From NCBI GenBank assembly GCA_964369235.1, contig CAYJEQ010000004.1:1-64000 (forward strand): a stretch of DNA of 64,000 bases. The letters run 5' to 3'. The DNA comes from CAYJEQ01 sp964369235. GTDB lineage: Bacteria > Bacillota > Clostridia > Oscillospirales > Ruminococcaceae. The translations under genes and the position numbers were made by a program. Positions 43,489 through 51,369 of this stretch are shown piece after piece; the stretch's first letter is position 1; every line of letters begins with the position of its first letter. Below the pieces are notes generated by a model. It was given only the letters and a program-made list of their open reading frames with translations, did no database searches and was not told where the DNA came from.

Positions 43489-43745
43489 CAATGATATATA
43501 TTAAATAAGTACAATTTTCATTTAGTTTTATTGTAGATATTATATAATGTTATTAATATAACTTATGTAATGATATATGAAAAATTTCCATATAATTTAT
43601 ATTTTGGAAACTATAGAAAGAGTCGATAGTATGAAACAAAGTTTCAAACATGGGTTTGTGCTTTCGGTAATTATAACAGCTGAAATTTTCTCATAAAAAT
43701 TATTAGAAAATCACACAAAGCACAAGGAAAGGAATTAACATTTAA
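43489..43745 (+). promoter_or_regulatory. Long structured leader of the MATE gene (GTTTTG-stem family)
   Basis: Contains hairpins TTTCC/GGAAA (43586-43610) and TGAAAC/GTTTCA (43632-43646). A long-range stem TTGTGCTTT/AAAGCACAA (43656-43725) then ends next to the SD GGAAAGGA. The order (TTTGAAA-type hairpin, GTTTGTGC stem, SD) matches the metY and CPBP leaders. Confidence 0.55.
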
Positions 43746-45134
43746 ATGAGTAAGAGAGAAGATAATCTCCTAGGAGAAATGCCCGTACCTAAAGCAATAT
43801 TTAAAATTGGCGTGCCAGCAATGGCTGCCATGCTGGTAATGGCTGTGTATAATCTAGTAGATACACTGTTTATAGGTATGCTAGGTGATGACAAAGCCTT
43901 ATCAGCAGTAGCAGTAGCTTTTCCTATTATGACACTTATGGGGGCTGTAGGGCAGGTTTTTGGAGCTGGTGCAGCTGCAGCCATAGGTAGAGCCTTTGGG
44001 GTAAAGGATCACGACTACGCAAATAGAATTGCAACTACTACTATATACACCTCACTGGTATCAGGAGTAATATTTGCTATATTTGGTATACTTTTTATTG
44101 AGGAGATATTTACTGCTTTTGGCACTACACAGTCGGTAATGGGACATGCTGTAGATTACGGAATTTGGATGTTTGTCGGTGCAGTTTTTTCTATACCGAA
44201 CCAAGCTTTTAACAATATTGCAAGAGCAGAAACAAAGGCTGTCCTATCCATGAAGGCACTTTCTATTGGCTCAGTAGCAAATATAATCCTTGACCCGATA
44301 TTTATGTTTGAATTAGGAGGATTTGGTCTTAACATGGGTATAGAAGGGGCTTCTATAGCAACTACAATATCTCAGGGGCTATGTTTCTTATTTATAGGCT
44401 GGCATTTCTTTACAGGAAAGACCACAGTTAAGATTAAACCATCAAACTTTAACCCAAACAAATCCCTATACAAAGAGGTAGTTTCAACAGGGGCACCAAT
44501 AGGATTATCCCAGATGCTTAGTACCCTAGCTGTTTCTATTACAAATATTGCTGCTATTAGCTTCTCAGTAGATTTAGTATATGGTGAGAACATACAATCA
44601 GCCTATGGGATTGTTTTAAAGTTTACCATGATGATTTTCATGGTGTTTATGGGACTGCTACAAGGGTTTCAGCCAATTGCTTCCTTTAGTTATGGCTCCA
44701 GAAATAAAGAAAGATTCTATGAGGCTTTTACCTTTACGAGAAAACTTCTTTTAGTCAGTTCTGCGGTAATCGGTTTAATTATGCTAGTATTTGCACCGAT
44801 GTTTATATCAGCCTTTACACAAAACCCTGAGATTATTGACATGGGTAGTAAATTTATAAGAGCTAATGGTATATGTCTACCCCTACTTGGTATAGCAATG
44901 CTACAGATGCTGACATTCCAAGCTACAGGTAACGGAAGATATGGTTCTATAGTTGCTACAGCTAGACAGGGGTATATATACATACCTTTACTATTTATAC
45001 TAGCTGCCACTGTCGGCATATCAACAATATTTTATATACAAGCAATATCCGATCTATCAGCAGGGATAATTAGTATGATACTGTATACAAAATACAAAAA
45101 AACTCTGGAAGCACACTTTAATAGTGTTGATTAA
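43746..45134 (+). CDS. MATE family efflux transporter
   Basis: Twelve-helix cation-coupled multidrug or metabolite exporter of 462 aa. The N-terminal half starts FKIGVPAMAAMLVMAVYNLVD and has GQVFGAGAAAAIGRAFG; the second half has GLLQGFQPIASFSYGSRN, which repeats the MATE pattern. It could export drugs, toxins or a metabolite sensed by its long leader. The following alarmone synthetase gene starts 56 bases after its stop. Confidence 0.92.
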   Translation: MSKREDNLLGEMPVPKAIFKIGVPAMAAMLVMAVYNLVDTLFIGMLGDDKALSAVAVAFPIMTLMGAVGQVFGAGAAAAIGRAFGVKDHDYANRIATTTIYTSLVSGVIFAIFGILFIEEIFTAFGTTQSVMGHAVDYGIWMFVGAVFSIPNQAFNNIARAETKAVLSMKALSIGSVANIILDPIFMFELGGFGLNMGIEGASIATTISQGLCFLFIGWHFFTGKTTVKIKPSNFNPNKSLYKEVVSTGAPIGLSQMLSTLAVSITNIAAISFSVDLVYGENIQSAYGIVLKFTMMIFMVFMGLLQGFQPIASFSYGSRNKERFYEAFTFTRKLLLVSSAVIGLIMLVFAPMFISAFTQNPEIIDMGSKFIRANGICLPLLGIAMLQMLTFQATGNGRYGSIVATARQGYIYIPLLFILAATVGISTIFYIQAISDLSAGIISMILYTKYKKTLEAHFNSVD

Positions 45135-45190
45135 TCACAAAAAATCCGTTATAATATAAGTATAACTTGTTTATAAAGGATGGTGTTTTA

Positions 45191-45856
45191 ATGGAACTTA
45201 ATATCACAGAGGAGCTTTTTGGCAAGGGCAAAGAGTTTGATAATGATAGTATTAATGATTTTCTTCAACTAATGATGTGGTATGAATGTGCCCTAGTAGA
45301 GATGGAAACCAAGCTAAAGGTACTTGATAAAGAGTTTAATATTATCCGTAAAAGAAACCCCATACACTCTATACAAACTAGAATTAAGCGACCTATTAGC
45401 ATTATTCAAAAGCTAAATAGAATGAATAAAGAAGTGTCCCTAGACAGTATTAGTAAAGAGCTTTACGATGTGGCAGGAATAAGAGTAATATGCTCATTTA
45501 ATTCAGATATGTACAGTTTAATAGAGGTGCTAATTAATCAGGATGATATAGAGTTAATTCAGATTAAGGACTATGTAAAAAATCCTAAAGAAAATGGTTA
45601 TCGCAGTATCCATTTACTACTGGGGATACCTATATTTCTATCTAATGAGAAGAGGATAGTTAAGGTAGAGGTACAGTTTAGAACAATAGCAATGGATTTC
45701 TGGGCAAGTCTTGAACATGATATAAGATATAAAAAGCGAATAGAAAGCTCAGAGCATATAGCAAATGAGCTTAGAAAATGTGCTGACTCTATTTCTGAAA
45801 TTGATAAAAAGATGCAGGAAATTAGAATTATGCTAGAGGAGTCCAGCCAAAGTTAA
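45191..45856 (+). CDS. Small alarmone synthetase (GTP pyrophosphokinase, RelQ-type)
   Basis: Single-domain (p)ppGpp synthetase of about 221 aa, lacking the hydrolase and regulatory domains of Rel. The synthetase motifs are complete: SIQTRIKRPISIIQKL (ATP side), YDVAGIRVICSF, KENGYRSIHLLL and VEVQFRTIAMDFWASLEHD (GTP side). It should respond through its expression level. The ATG at 45191 has an AAAGGATGG SD; the longer frame from 45167 starts upstream of it. Confidence 0.9.
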   Translation: MELNITEELFGKGKEFDNDSINDFLQLMMWYECALVEMETKLKVLDKEFNIIRKRNPIHSIQTRIKRPISIIQKLNRMNKEVSLDSISKELYDVAGIRVICSFNSDMYSLIEVLINQDDIELIQIKDYVKNPKENGYRSIHLLLGIPIFLSNEKRIVKVEVQFRTIAMDFWASLEHDIRYKKRIESSEHIANELRKCADSISEIDKKMQEIRIMLEESSQS

Positions 45857-45861
45857 ATAAT

Positions 45862-45890
45862 AAAAGGATAGGTGAAAACCTATCCTTTTT
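45862..45890 (+). terminator. Intrinsic terminator
   Basis: Perfect 12-bp stem AAAAGGATAGGT/ACCTATCCTTTT, loop GAAA, T run. It lies five bases after the alarmone synthetase stop. Confidence 0.92.
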
Positions 45891-46103
45891 CGGCTCTTTG
45901 TCAATAGTTGGGGTAGAAGATAAAAAAGAATGACTTGTATATTAAAGGATAATTACATTTGATAATATTATAACGATAATAATGTAATGTAAAATGTTAC
46001 CATAAACTTAATAAGTTTTGCTATAGTAAAACTTGCTAATTCATAGTAAACTAACAATAAAAATGTATATATTAGATATAATTTATGCAAAATCTATAAT
46101 TTA
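45891..46103. other. AT-rich spacer upstream of perR
   Basis: No gene seen. ATTATAACGATAATAAT at 45967-45983 resembles a Fur/PerR box but lies about 130 bases before the promoter. Confidence 0.4.
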
Positions 46104-46132
46104 TTGACACTGATAACTTAATGATATATAAT
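46104..46132 (+). promoter_or_regulatory. Perfect-consensus promoter of perR
   Basis: TTGACA (46104-46109), 17-base spacer, TATAAT (46127-46132): both hexamers match consensus. Transcription would start near 46139, about 35 bases before the ATG. Confidence 0.88.
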
Positions 46133-46174
46133 CCTATTAAGCAATAATGTGGATTTTAAAAGGGGTTAAGTAAC

Positions 46175-46567
46175 ATGAAAAGGACGACAATACAAAGGAA
46201 GGTGATTCTAGAAACACTTAACTTAGTAGCCAATCACCCTACAGCAGAAGAATTATACGATATTATATCAACTAGCTACCCCCATATTAGTAAGGCTACA
46301 GTATATCGCAATCTAAGTCTACTAGCGACAGAGGGAATTATTAGTAGGATTGATACTGGTAATGCTGCAACTAGATTTGACCATAATACTAAACCACATT
46401 ATCATGCCCAGTGCAGCATTTGTAGTCAGTTATCGGATATTGAGGATTTGGATAATGGATATATTATGATGCTACAAAAACAGATAGAAAAGCAGGGTGA
46501 CTTTAAGGTAGATTCCTATAGTTTACTATTTCATGGGATTTGCAGTAAATGTCAAAATAACACTTAA
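46175..46567 (+). CDS. perR: Fur-family regulator, PerR type
   Basis: A 130-aa winged-helix metalloregulator. The regulatory metal ligands of PerR are all present: His21 (HPTAEELY), Asp69 (RFDHN), His75 and His77 (PHYH) and Asp88. The structural zinc Cys pairs are CSIC (80, 83) and CSKC (123, 126). The Asp at position 69 favours peroxide-sensing PerR over Fur, where it is usually Glu. DNA recognition helix: HISKATVYRNLSLL. The SD is AAAGGGG. A QueD-like gene follows after 19 bases. Confidence 0.85.
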   Translation: MKRTTIQRKVILETLNLVANHPTAEELYDIISTSYPHISKATVYRNLSLLATEGIISRIDTGNAATRFDHNTKPHYHAQCSICSQLSDIEDLDNGYIMMLQKQIEKQGDFKVDSYSLLFHGICSKCQNNT

Positions 46568-46586
46568 GAATAATAGGAGGATTATT

Positions 46587-47153
46587 ATGAGAAGTATTAC
46601 AACACTGGATTTACAGTACGCACACAGATTTTATGGTTTTAAAGGTGAGGCTCAGTATCTACACGGACATACAGGTATTTTAACACTAGAGGTTGAAGGC
46701 GATGTTAACATGGGAGTTAATATGGTATTCCCATGTAATGAAATTCAGAAAACTGCTTGGGAAGTGTTAAAGAATTTTGACCATTCTCTAATTTTAAGAG
46801 AAGATGATCCACTACTACCAGCAATTTTAAAGGTATATGAGGAAACAGGTCTTAAAGACGGTACACCAGAAAATACTATGAAGGGGCCAGCTTTTAAAAC
46901 TGAACTAGCTACTGCTTATCCAGATTGTAGACTAGTGGTAACTAAGGAAACAATGACTGTAGAAGGTATGATTAAGATAGTTTACGAACTACTAAAAGAT
47001 AAGCTTAACATTGCAAAAATTACCTTTACAAGTGGTGTTAACGCAGCCTCAGCAGAGTATGAAACTAAAAATGATTTAGATCTATGTCCACTATGTGGTA
47101 TTACAATGGGCGAAGACCATGTATGTCCAAAATGTAACTACAAAAGACCATAG
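46587..47153 (+). CDS. 6-carboxytetrahydropterin synthase-like protein with C-terminal zinc ribbon
   Basis: A 188-aa protein of the QueD/PTPS superfamily. Zinc-site His13, His26 and His28 (AHRF...YLHGH) are present, as is FDHSLIL. The catalytic Cys four residues before HGH is Ala22, so the normal QueD reaction is doubtful. Residues 167-183 add a four-Cys zinc ribbon (CPLC...CPKC) not found in ordinary QueD. The ATG at 46587 has AGGAGG upstream. It forms an operon with PerR, so it may be stress- or metal-regulated. No other queuosine genes are nearby. Confidence 0.8.
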   Translation: MRSITTLDLQYAHRFYGFKGEAQYLHGHTGILTLEVEGDVNMGVNMVFPCNEIQKTAWEVLKNFDHSLILREDDPLLPAILKVYEETGLKDGTPENTMKGPAFKTELATAYPDCRLVVTKETMTVEGMIKIVYELLKDKLNIAKITFTSGVNAASAEYETKNDLDLCPLCGITMGEDHVCPKCNYKRP

Positions 47154-47177
47154 TACCATTATATAGTTAATATAATA

Positions 47178-47213
47178 GGGGCTATTCCTTTAACAGAGGG
47201 AATAGCCTCTTTA
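47178..47213 (+). terminator. Intrinsic terminator of the perR operon
   Basis: Stem GGCTATTCC/GGAATAGCC with a 10-base loop, then TCTTTA; 25 bases past the stop. Confidence 0.7.
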
Positions 47214-47227
47214 TGGTTAAATAAAGA

Positions 47228-47317
47228 GGTTCTACATCAATTGTTTGTGTGCCTTCCCTAGCCGACGGCGAGGGAAGGCACACAATATAATTTTACCACA
47301 ACATTTGGTAAAGAACC
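47228..47317. repeat. Palindromic MITE-like element, copy 3
   Basis: 90 bp. Terminal repeats GGTTCTACATCAATTGTTTG and, reversed, GGTTCTTTACCAAATGTTG. Inner hairpin TGTGTGCCTTCCCT.../...AGGGAAGGCACACA. It lies between the convergent QueD-like and EAL genes. Confidence 0.82.
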
Positions 47318-47385
47318 AATAAAGACCTAAGGTGTGAATCTAATATAATTCTATGACCTATTTCTAGGATTTTGCCAAAGAAAAT

Positions 47386-47418
47386 AAAAAACAGTGTGAA
47401 AAATTCACACTGTTTTTT
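47386..47418. terminator. Bidirectional terminator
   Basis: Stem ACAGTGTGAA/TTCACACTGT, loop AAA, with A and T runs on either side. Confidence 0.85.
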
Positions 47419-47438
47419 CTATTTATAGTTTTAATTAT

Positions 47439-50360
47439 TTAAAAATCCGAAAGCATATTATAGTAATTCTTATCACTAAACAATATATCAGCAAATGCTT
47501 CTTCGTTCATAGGTCTATCAAAATAGTACCCCTGAGCAATGTCACAGCCAATATCTCTTAACCAGACTGCCTGTTCTTCTGTTTCGATACCCTCTGCAAC
47601 AATCTTCATTTTAAGATGTTTAGCCATATTAATTAGATTTGTAATTATAATTGTGCTTTTCTCGTTCTGTTCTTTATAGCCAAAGAATGCCTTATCTAAC
47701 TTAATAACATCAACTTCAACATCACTTAAACGGTTTAGTGAGGATTCACCAGCACCAAAGTCATCTAAGGATATCTCAAATCCCATATTTCTAAAATGTG
47801 TAATTTTATCTAGGAATTTAGTTTCGTTGCCGATAATTGCACTTTCGGTAATCTCTAGCTCTATCTCATCAGGAGAAAGTTTGTATTTAGAGATAATCTT
47901 ATATAAATCTGTAGCTATATTATCCTCTAGTACAGTCCAAGCTGATAGATTAACAGAAATCTTTGGTATAAATAGTATTTCTTTATTTGAGCTAATAAAT
48001 TTACACACTTCCTCTAAAACATATTTATCTAGAGAAGATATAAAGCCATTGCTTTCAAATATAGGGATAAATGAATCAGGATAGATGGTATTACCATGTT
48101 TAGGTAGCCAACGAACAAGGGCTTCTGCACCACAAATTTCTAAGGTGTTAAAGTCAACCTTAGGCTGGTAGTATACAGAGAACTCTCGGTCAATTAGGGC
48201 TGATTCCATCTTAATGGTAATATCTATTCGGTCATCATACTGCTTTCTCATCTTATCATCAAATAGGGTAAAGGTAGTACCATGTTTATTCTTACCACAC
48301 TGTCTTGCCCAGTCAGCATATCCAATCATGTTATTAGAGCTTTCTAAACAGTTAGAAATCACATAGGTACCAAAGGACATACTAAGATTAAACTTATCAC
48401 TAAGAACGCTTCTAACTGCTGGTAGAATATCCGATAGATAAATTTCCTCAATCTGTTTACCGGCATTAACCTTTCTAAAGACGATAAACTGATCTGCAGT
48501 TCGTCTCATTATACAACACTCAGGTTCGGAGAAAACAGCTTCAAGGGTTTTACCGATGGTTTTAATAACCTCGCTACCTTTCTCCATACCGAAATATGTG
48601 TTAATAGACCTAAATAAATCAATATCTAAAGATATAAACTCATAGCTATAAGGTGTGGCATTTGCAAGTAGCTTCTTGGTTTCCTGTCTAAATTTATTAT
48701 GGGTATATAGTCCAGTAACTGGGTCAATATCCTGAGTCATTAGTATTAGCTTTTTGTTTTTATCCTGCTCATAAATTGCGTATAACAAGAAGGCAATAAT
48801 AATCATAATAAATCCAAATAGGATATAAATCCCATAATCACCTAAAAAGTCACTTAAAGTGTAGTTGTTAGAGTATTCATTAATATTATCAAGTATTATT
48901 CCTTGGAATACATTAATGTCAATAGTATCCTGTATAACATTAAATATAGGCACATATTCTGCTGATATTTCTTTAGAGATAAGTAGCTTAAATGGTAGCT
49001 CGGTATTTATAGGCAGAATAAGCTCAGTTTCATTATTTATAGTTGGTGTAATATAGGTTGAGGTGGTTTCAGTAAAGGCAAGAATATCAATAATGCCTTC
49101 GTTATAATCCTGTGTCAGATGTTCTATGCTATCATAGAATACTATTTCACAGTTAGGGAAGGCAGCAAGGAAACTCTCGTAATCTACAAATAGATAATGA
49201 AGCATACCGATAGTTTTACCAGCATCAAGCATAGCATTCACACTCTCATAGCCAGCTGATTCTTGACGGTCAAGGGCAGCATAAAGTGGTATGGAGTAAA
49301 AGGCTTCGGTAGTATCATAGTACTGATTTAATAATGTATTGTTATCCCCTGATAATGTTAACAGTATATCAAAATTTTCATGAATGGTATTTGGATCGTT
49401 AAAATTGTAAGGCAGATAGTTAAACTTAACATTATATATCTGAGCAAAGTAATCTAAGGTGTCAACAAGGATACCGGCAGGTTGATTATCTGCATTTTTA
49501 TAGGAGGCAGGAGGCTGGTTAGCAATGTAACCAACATTTAGCACCCTAGAGGAAAGCAGATCCTTCTCTGAGCGTCTAAGTTGACGGTGTATAAACTGAA
49601 TATCATCTTCAATATAGTTTCCGCCTATTTCCCATAGAAAATCTGCTTCTTCTCTTAGTATCTGTCCAAGTTCATCATCAATACTAGCTAGTAGCTGGGT
49701 ATTTTCAGGAATGGTGGCAAGACCGATACTATAAACGCCAATATTAAGAGCATTATACATCCCCTCGGCATCATCATGAAGAGAATACATCATATAAAAG
49801 TCACCTGGGATCTCTGTATAGTCAAAGATGGAGCCATAAACAAAGTTTACAGAGATATCATGCTCCTGACAATATTCTAAAAGAACATCATTACCTATAT
49901 TGTTAGGATAGGTAACAACAGTTTTACCGTTAAAAGCCTGAGGATCATCATAGCAAATTGCACTATCACTACTAGCAAGATAAAGATAAACCCTACCTAG
50001 TGGCATATTAGAATAGACTAGATCGTCATTATTTGCTATTTTTTCTTCTTCGGTAGGTATTAAATATAGACCTACTATATCAATAGCACCGTTATCAAGA
50101 GAATCCCTATAGTTTTCATCTATTGGTATATACTGAAACTCATAATCGCTTATCTCGGCTATTTTCTCAAAGATGTCATAGCCATAACCTTTCTGGCTAT
50201 AGCTGTACATATCTTCAATAATATTATTATACTCTGGAATATACCCAACCTTAACGGTTGTTTTGCTATCCCCATAACTATCTATAACAGTAGTGAATCC
50301 AATTAGTAAAAAACTAATACATATTAAACTGAGTATAGTCCTGTGTACTTTATTAATCAT
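47439..50360 (-). CDS. c-di-GMP phosphodiesterase with two solute-binding domains, degenerate GGDEF and EAL
   Basis: A 973-aa transmembrane sensor. Order: N-terminal helix (~7-25), two extracellular SBP_bac_3-like domains (~35-260 and ~272-490), a second helix (~508-530), GGDEF (~540-700) and EAL (~712-965). The GGDEF signature is TADQF (621-625), so cyclase activity is lost. EAL is intact: EALVRW (746-751), NLS (804-806), EITES, DDFGAG (866-871) and AEGIE. It should degrade c-di-GMP in response to an amino-acid-like ligand. It lies downstream of a kinase and regulator pair on the same strand, 70 bases from the regulator gene. Confidence 0.9.
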   Translation of the reverse strand: MINKVHRTILSLICISFLLIGFTTVIDSYGDSKTTVKVGYIPEYNNIIEDMYSYSQKGYGYDIFEKIAEISDYEFQYIPIDENYRDSLDNGAIDIVGLYLIPTEEEKIANNDDLVYSNMPLGRVYLYLASSDSAICYDDPQAFNGKTVVTYPNNIGNDVLLEYCQEHDISVNFVYGSIFDYTEIPGDFYMMYSLHDDAEGMYNALNIGVYSIGLATIPENTQLLASIDDELGQILREEADFLWEIGGNYIEDDIQFIHRQLRRSEKDLLSSRVLNVGYIANQPPASYKNADNQPAGILVDTLDYFAQIYNVKFNYLPYNFNDPNTIHENFDILLTLSGDNNTLLNQYYDTTEAFYSIPLYAALDRQESAGYESVNAMLDAGKTIGMLHYLFVDYESFLAAFPNCEIVFYDSIEHLTQDYNEGIIDILAFTETTSTYITPTINNETELILPINTELPFKLLISKEISAEYVPIFNVIQDTIDINVFQGIILDNINEYSNNYTLSDFLGDYGIYILFGFIMIIIAFLLYAIYEQDKNKKLILMTQDIDPVTGLYTHNKFRQETKKLLANATPYSYEFISLDIDLFRSINTYFGMEKGSEVIKTIGKTLEAVFSEPECCIMRRTADQFIVFRKVNAGKQIEEIYLSDILPAVRSVLSDKFNLSMSFGTYVISNCLESSNNMIGYADWARQCGKNKHGTTFTLFDDKMRKQYDDRIDITIKMESALIDREFSVYYQPKVDFNTLEICGAEALVRWLPKHGNTIYPDSFIPIFESNGFISSLDKYVLEEVCKFISSNKEILFIPKISVNLSAWTVLEDNIATDLYKIISKYKLSPDEIELEITESAIIGNETKFLDKITHFRNMGFEISLDDFGAGESSLNRLSDVEVDVIKLDKAFFGYKEQNEKSTIIITNLINMAKHLKMKIVAEGIETEEQAVWLRDIGCDIAQGYYFDRPMNEEAFADILFSDKNYYNMLSDF

Positions 50361-50430
50361 ACTACACCTTTCTAAATTTCTCCTTAGAAAAATTTATTAA
50401 GTAATTTTTCACAAAGCAGGTAAATACTGA

Positions 50431-51219
50431 TTACTTTTGTTTATTATTCATAAGTTCCATTACAGCAAGTGTTGGCTCAGCCCAGTTGTATGACTTTAAG
50501 AATTCACCCATAAATAGATGAGTTTCACCATTTAAGTAGCGATAATAGTCACAGTTAATCATACTGCTTTTAACTCTACACTGTCCGTATTTTTGCTCAA
50601 CTAAATCACCAATATTATATGAATCTAGTATTCGTTTTAGTCTTGACATATATGATCTAAAGCTATCCTTTGCTTTCTCAGCATCAAGATCCTCTAGAAT
50701 TGTAGCTGAAAGCTCACTAGTTCTCACCCATTCACCTCTGCTATAAACTAGATATGCAAGGATTTCTTGGGCTTTTTCATTTTTAAACACTACATGACTG
50801 CCACCAATAGATACTCCAAAATTAGGGAAGCAGGTAACATCAATAGTCTGATCAACAGGAGACATAGAGTAGAACTTTTTAATTAATTTGTCCACTTCTT
50901 CTCGGTCATAAGGCTTTGTAATATAACCTATTGCTGAGGTTTTCCAAGCATCTAAGGAATACTCATTAAATGCTGTAGCAAAAGCATAAAGAGGTTTATT
51001 TGGTGAGGCTTCTAGTTGTTCAGCCACCTCTAAGCCACTCATACCAGGCATTTCAATATCTAGAAACACTAGATCCACAGGATTATTTAGTATAAACTTT
51101 AGTGCCTCTACACTATTTCCAAAGGAGCCTACAATCTCTAGATTGCTATATGTGTTAAGGATAATCTCAAGAATCCTTCTAGCACTGGGCATGTCATCTA
51201 CTAATACAACTTTTTTCAT
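50431..51219 (-). CDS. Response regulator with SARP-like winged-helix output
   Basis: About 262 aa. Receiver domain MKKVVLVDDMPSARRILEII with phospho-Asp in LVFLDIEMPGMSG and Lys in GYITKPYDRE. After a linker, the C-terminal region (~150-240; KAQEILAYLVYSRGEWV, FRSYMSRLKRILDSY) looks like a Trans_reg_C/SARP winged helix rather than LytTR. The start is ATG 51219 with AGGA upstream; the frame continues into the N gap only by chance. Its partner kinase is on the other side of the 100-N gap. Confidence 0.82.
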   Translation of the reverse strand: MKKVVLVDDMPSARRILEIILNTYSNLEIVGSFGNSVEALKFILNNPVDLVFLDIEMPGMSGLEVAEQLEASPNKPLYAFATAFNEYSLDAWKTSAIGYITKPYDREEVDKLIKKFYSMSPVDQTIDVTCFPNFGVSIGGSHVVFKNEKAQEILAYLVYSRGEWVRTSELSATILEDLDAEKAKDSFRSYMSRLKRILDSYNIGDLVEQKYGQCRVKSSMINCDYYRYLNGETHLFMGEFLKSYNWAEPTLAVMELMNNKQK

Positions 51220-51235
51220 ACTTATGACCATTCCT

Positions 51236-51335
51236 NNNNNNNNNNNNNNNNNNNNNNNNNNNNNNNNNNNNNNNNNNNNNNNNNNNNNNNNNNNNNNNNN
51301 NNNNNNNNNNNNNNNNNNNNNNNNNNNNNNNNNNN
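51236..51335. other. Assembly gap, 100 N
   Basis: A scaffold gap of unknown true length between the kinase and regulator genes. An extra small gene could be missing. Confidence 0.98.
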
Positions 51336-51369
51336 CTTTGATTTTATGTAATTTAATCAAAGGATAAAT

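Noticed and set aside
45967..45983. ATTATAACGATAATAAT as a PerR/Fur box for autoregulation
   Set aside because: It resembles the box but lies about 130 bases upstream of the consensus promoter in very AT-rich DNA, where such matches are common.
47439..50360. Diguanylate cyclase activity of the GGDEF domain
   Set aside because: The signature is TADQF, lacking both glycines and the metal-binding Glu; only the EAL domain looks active.
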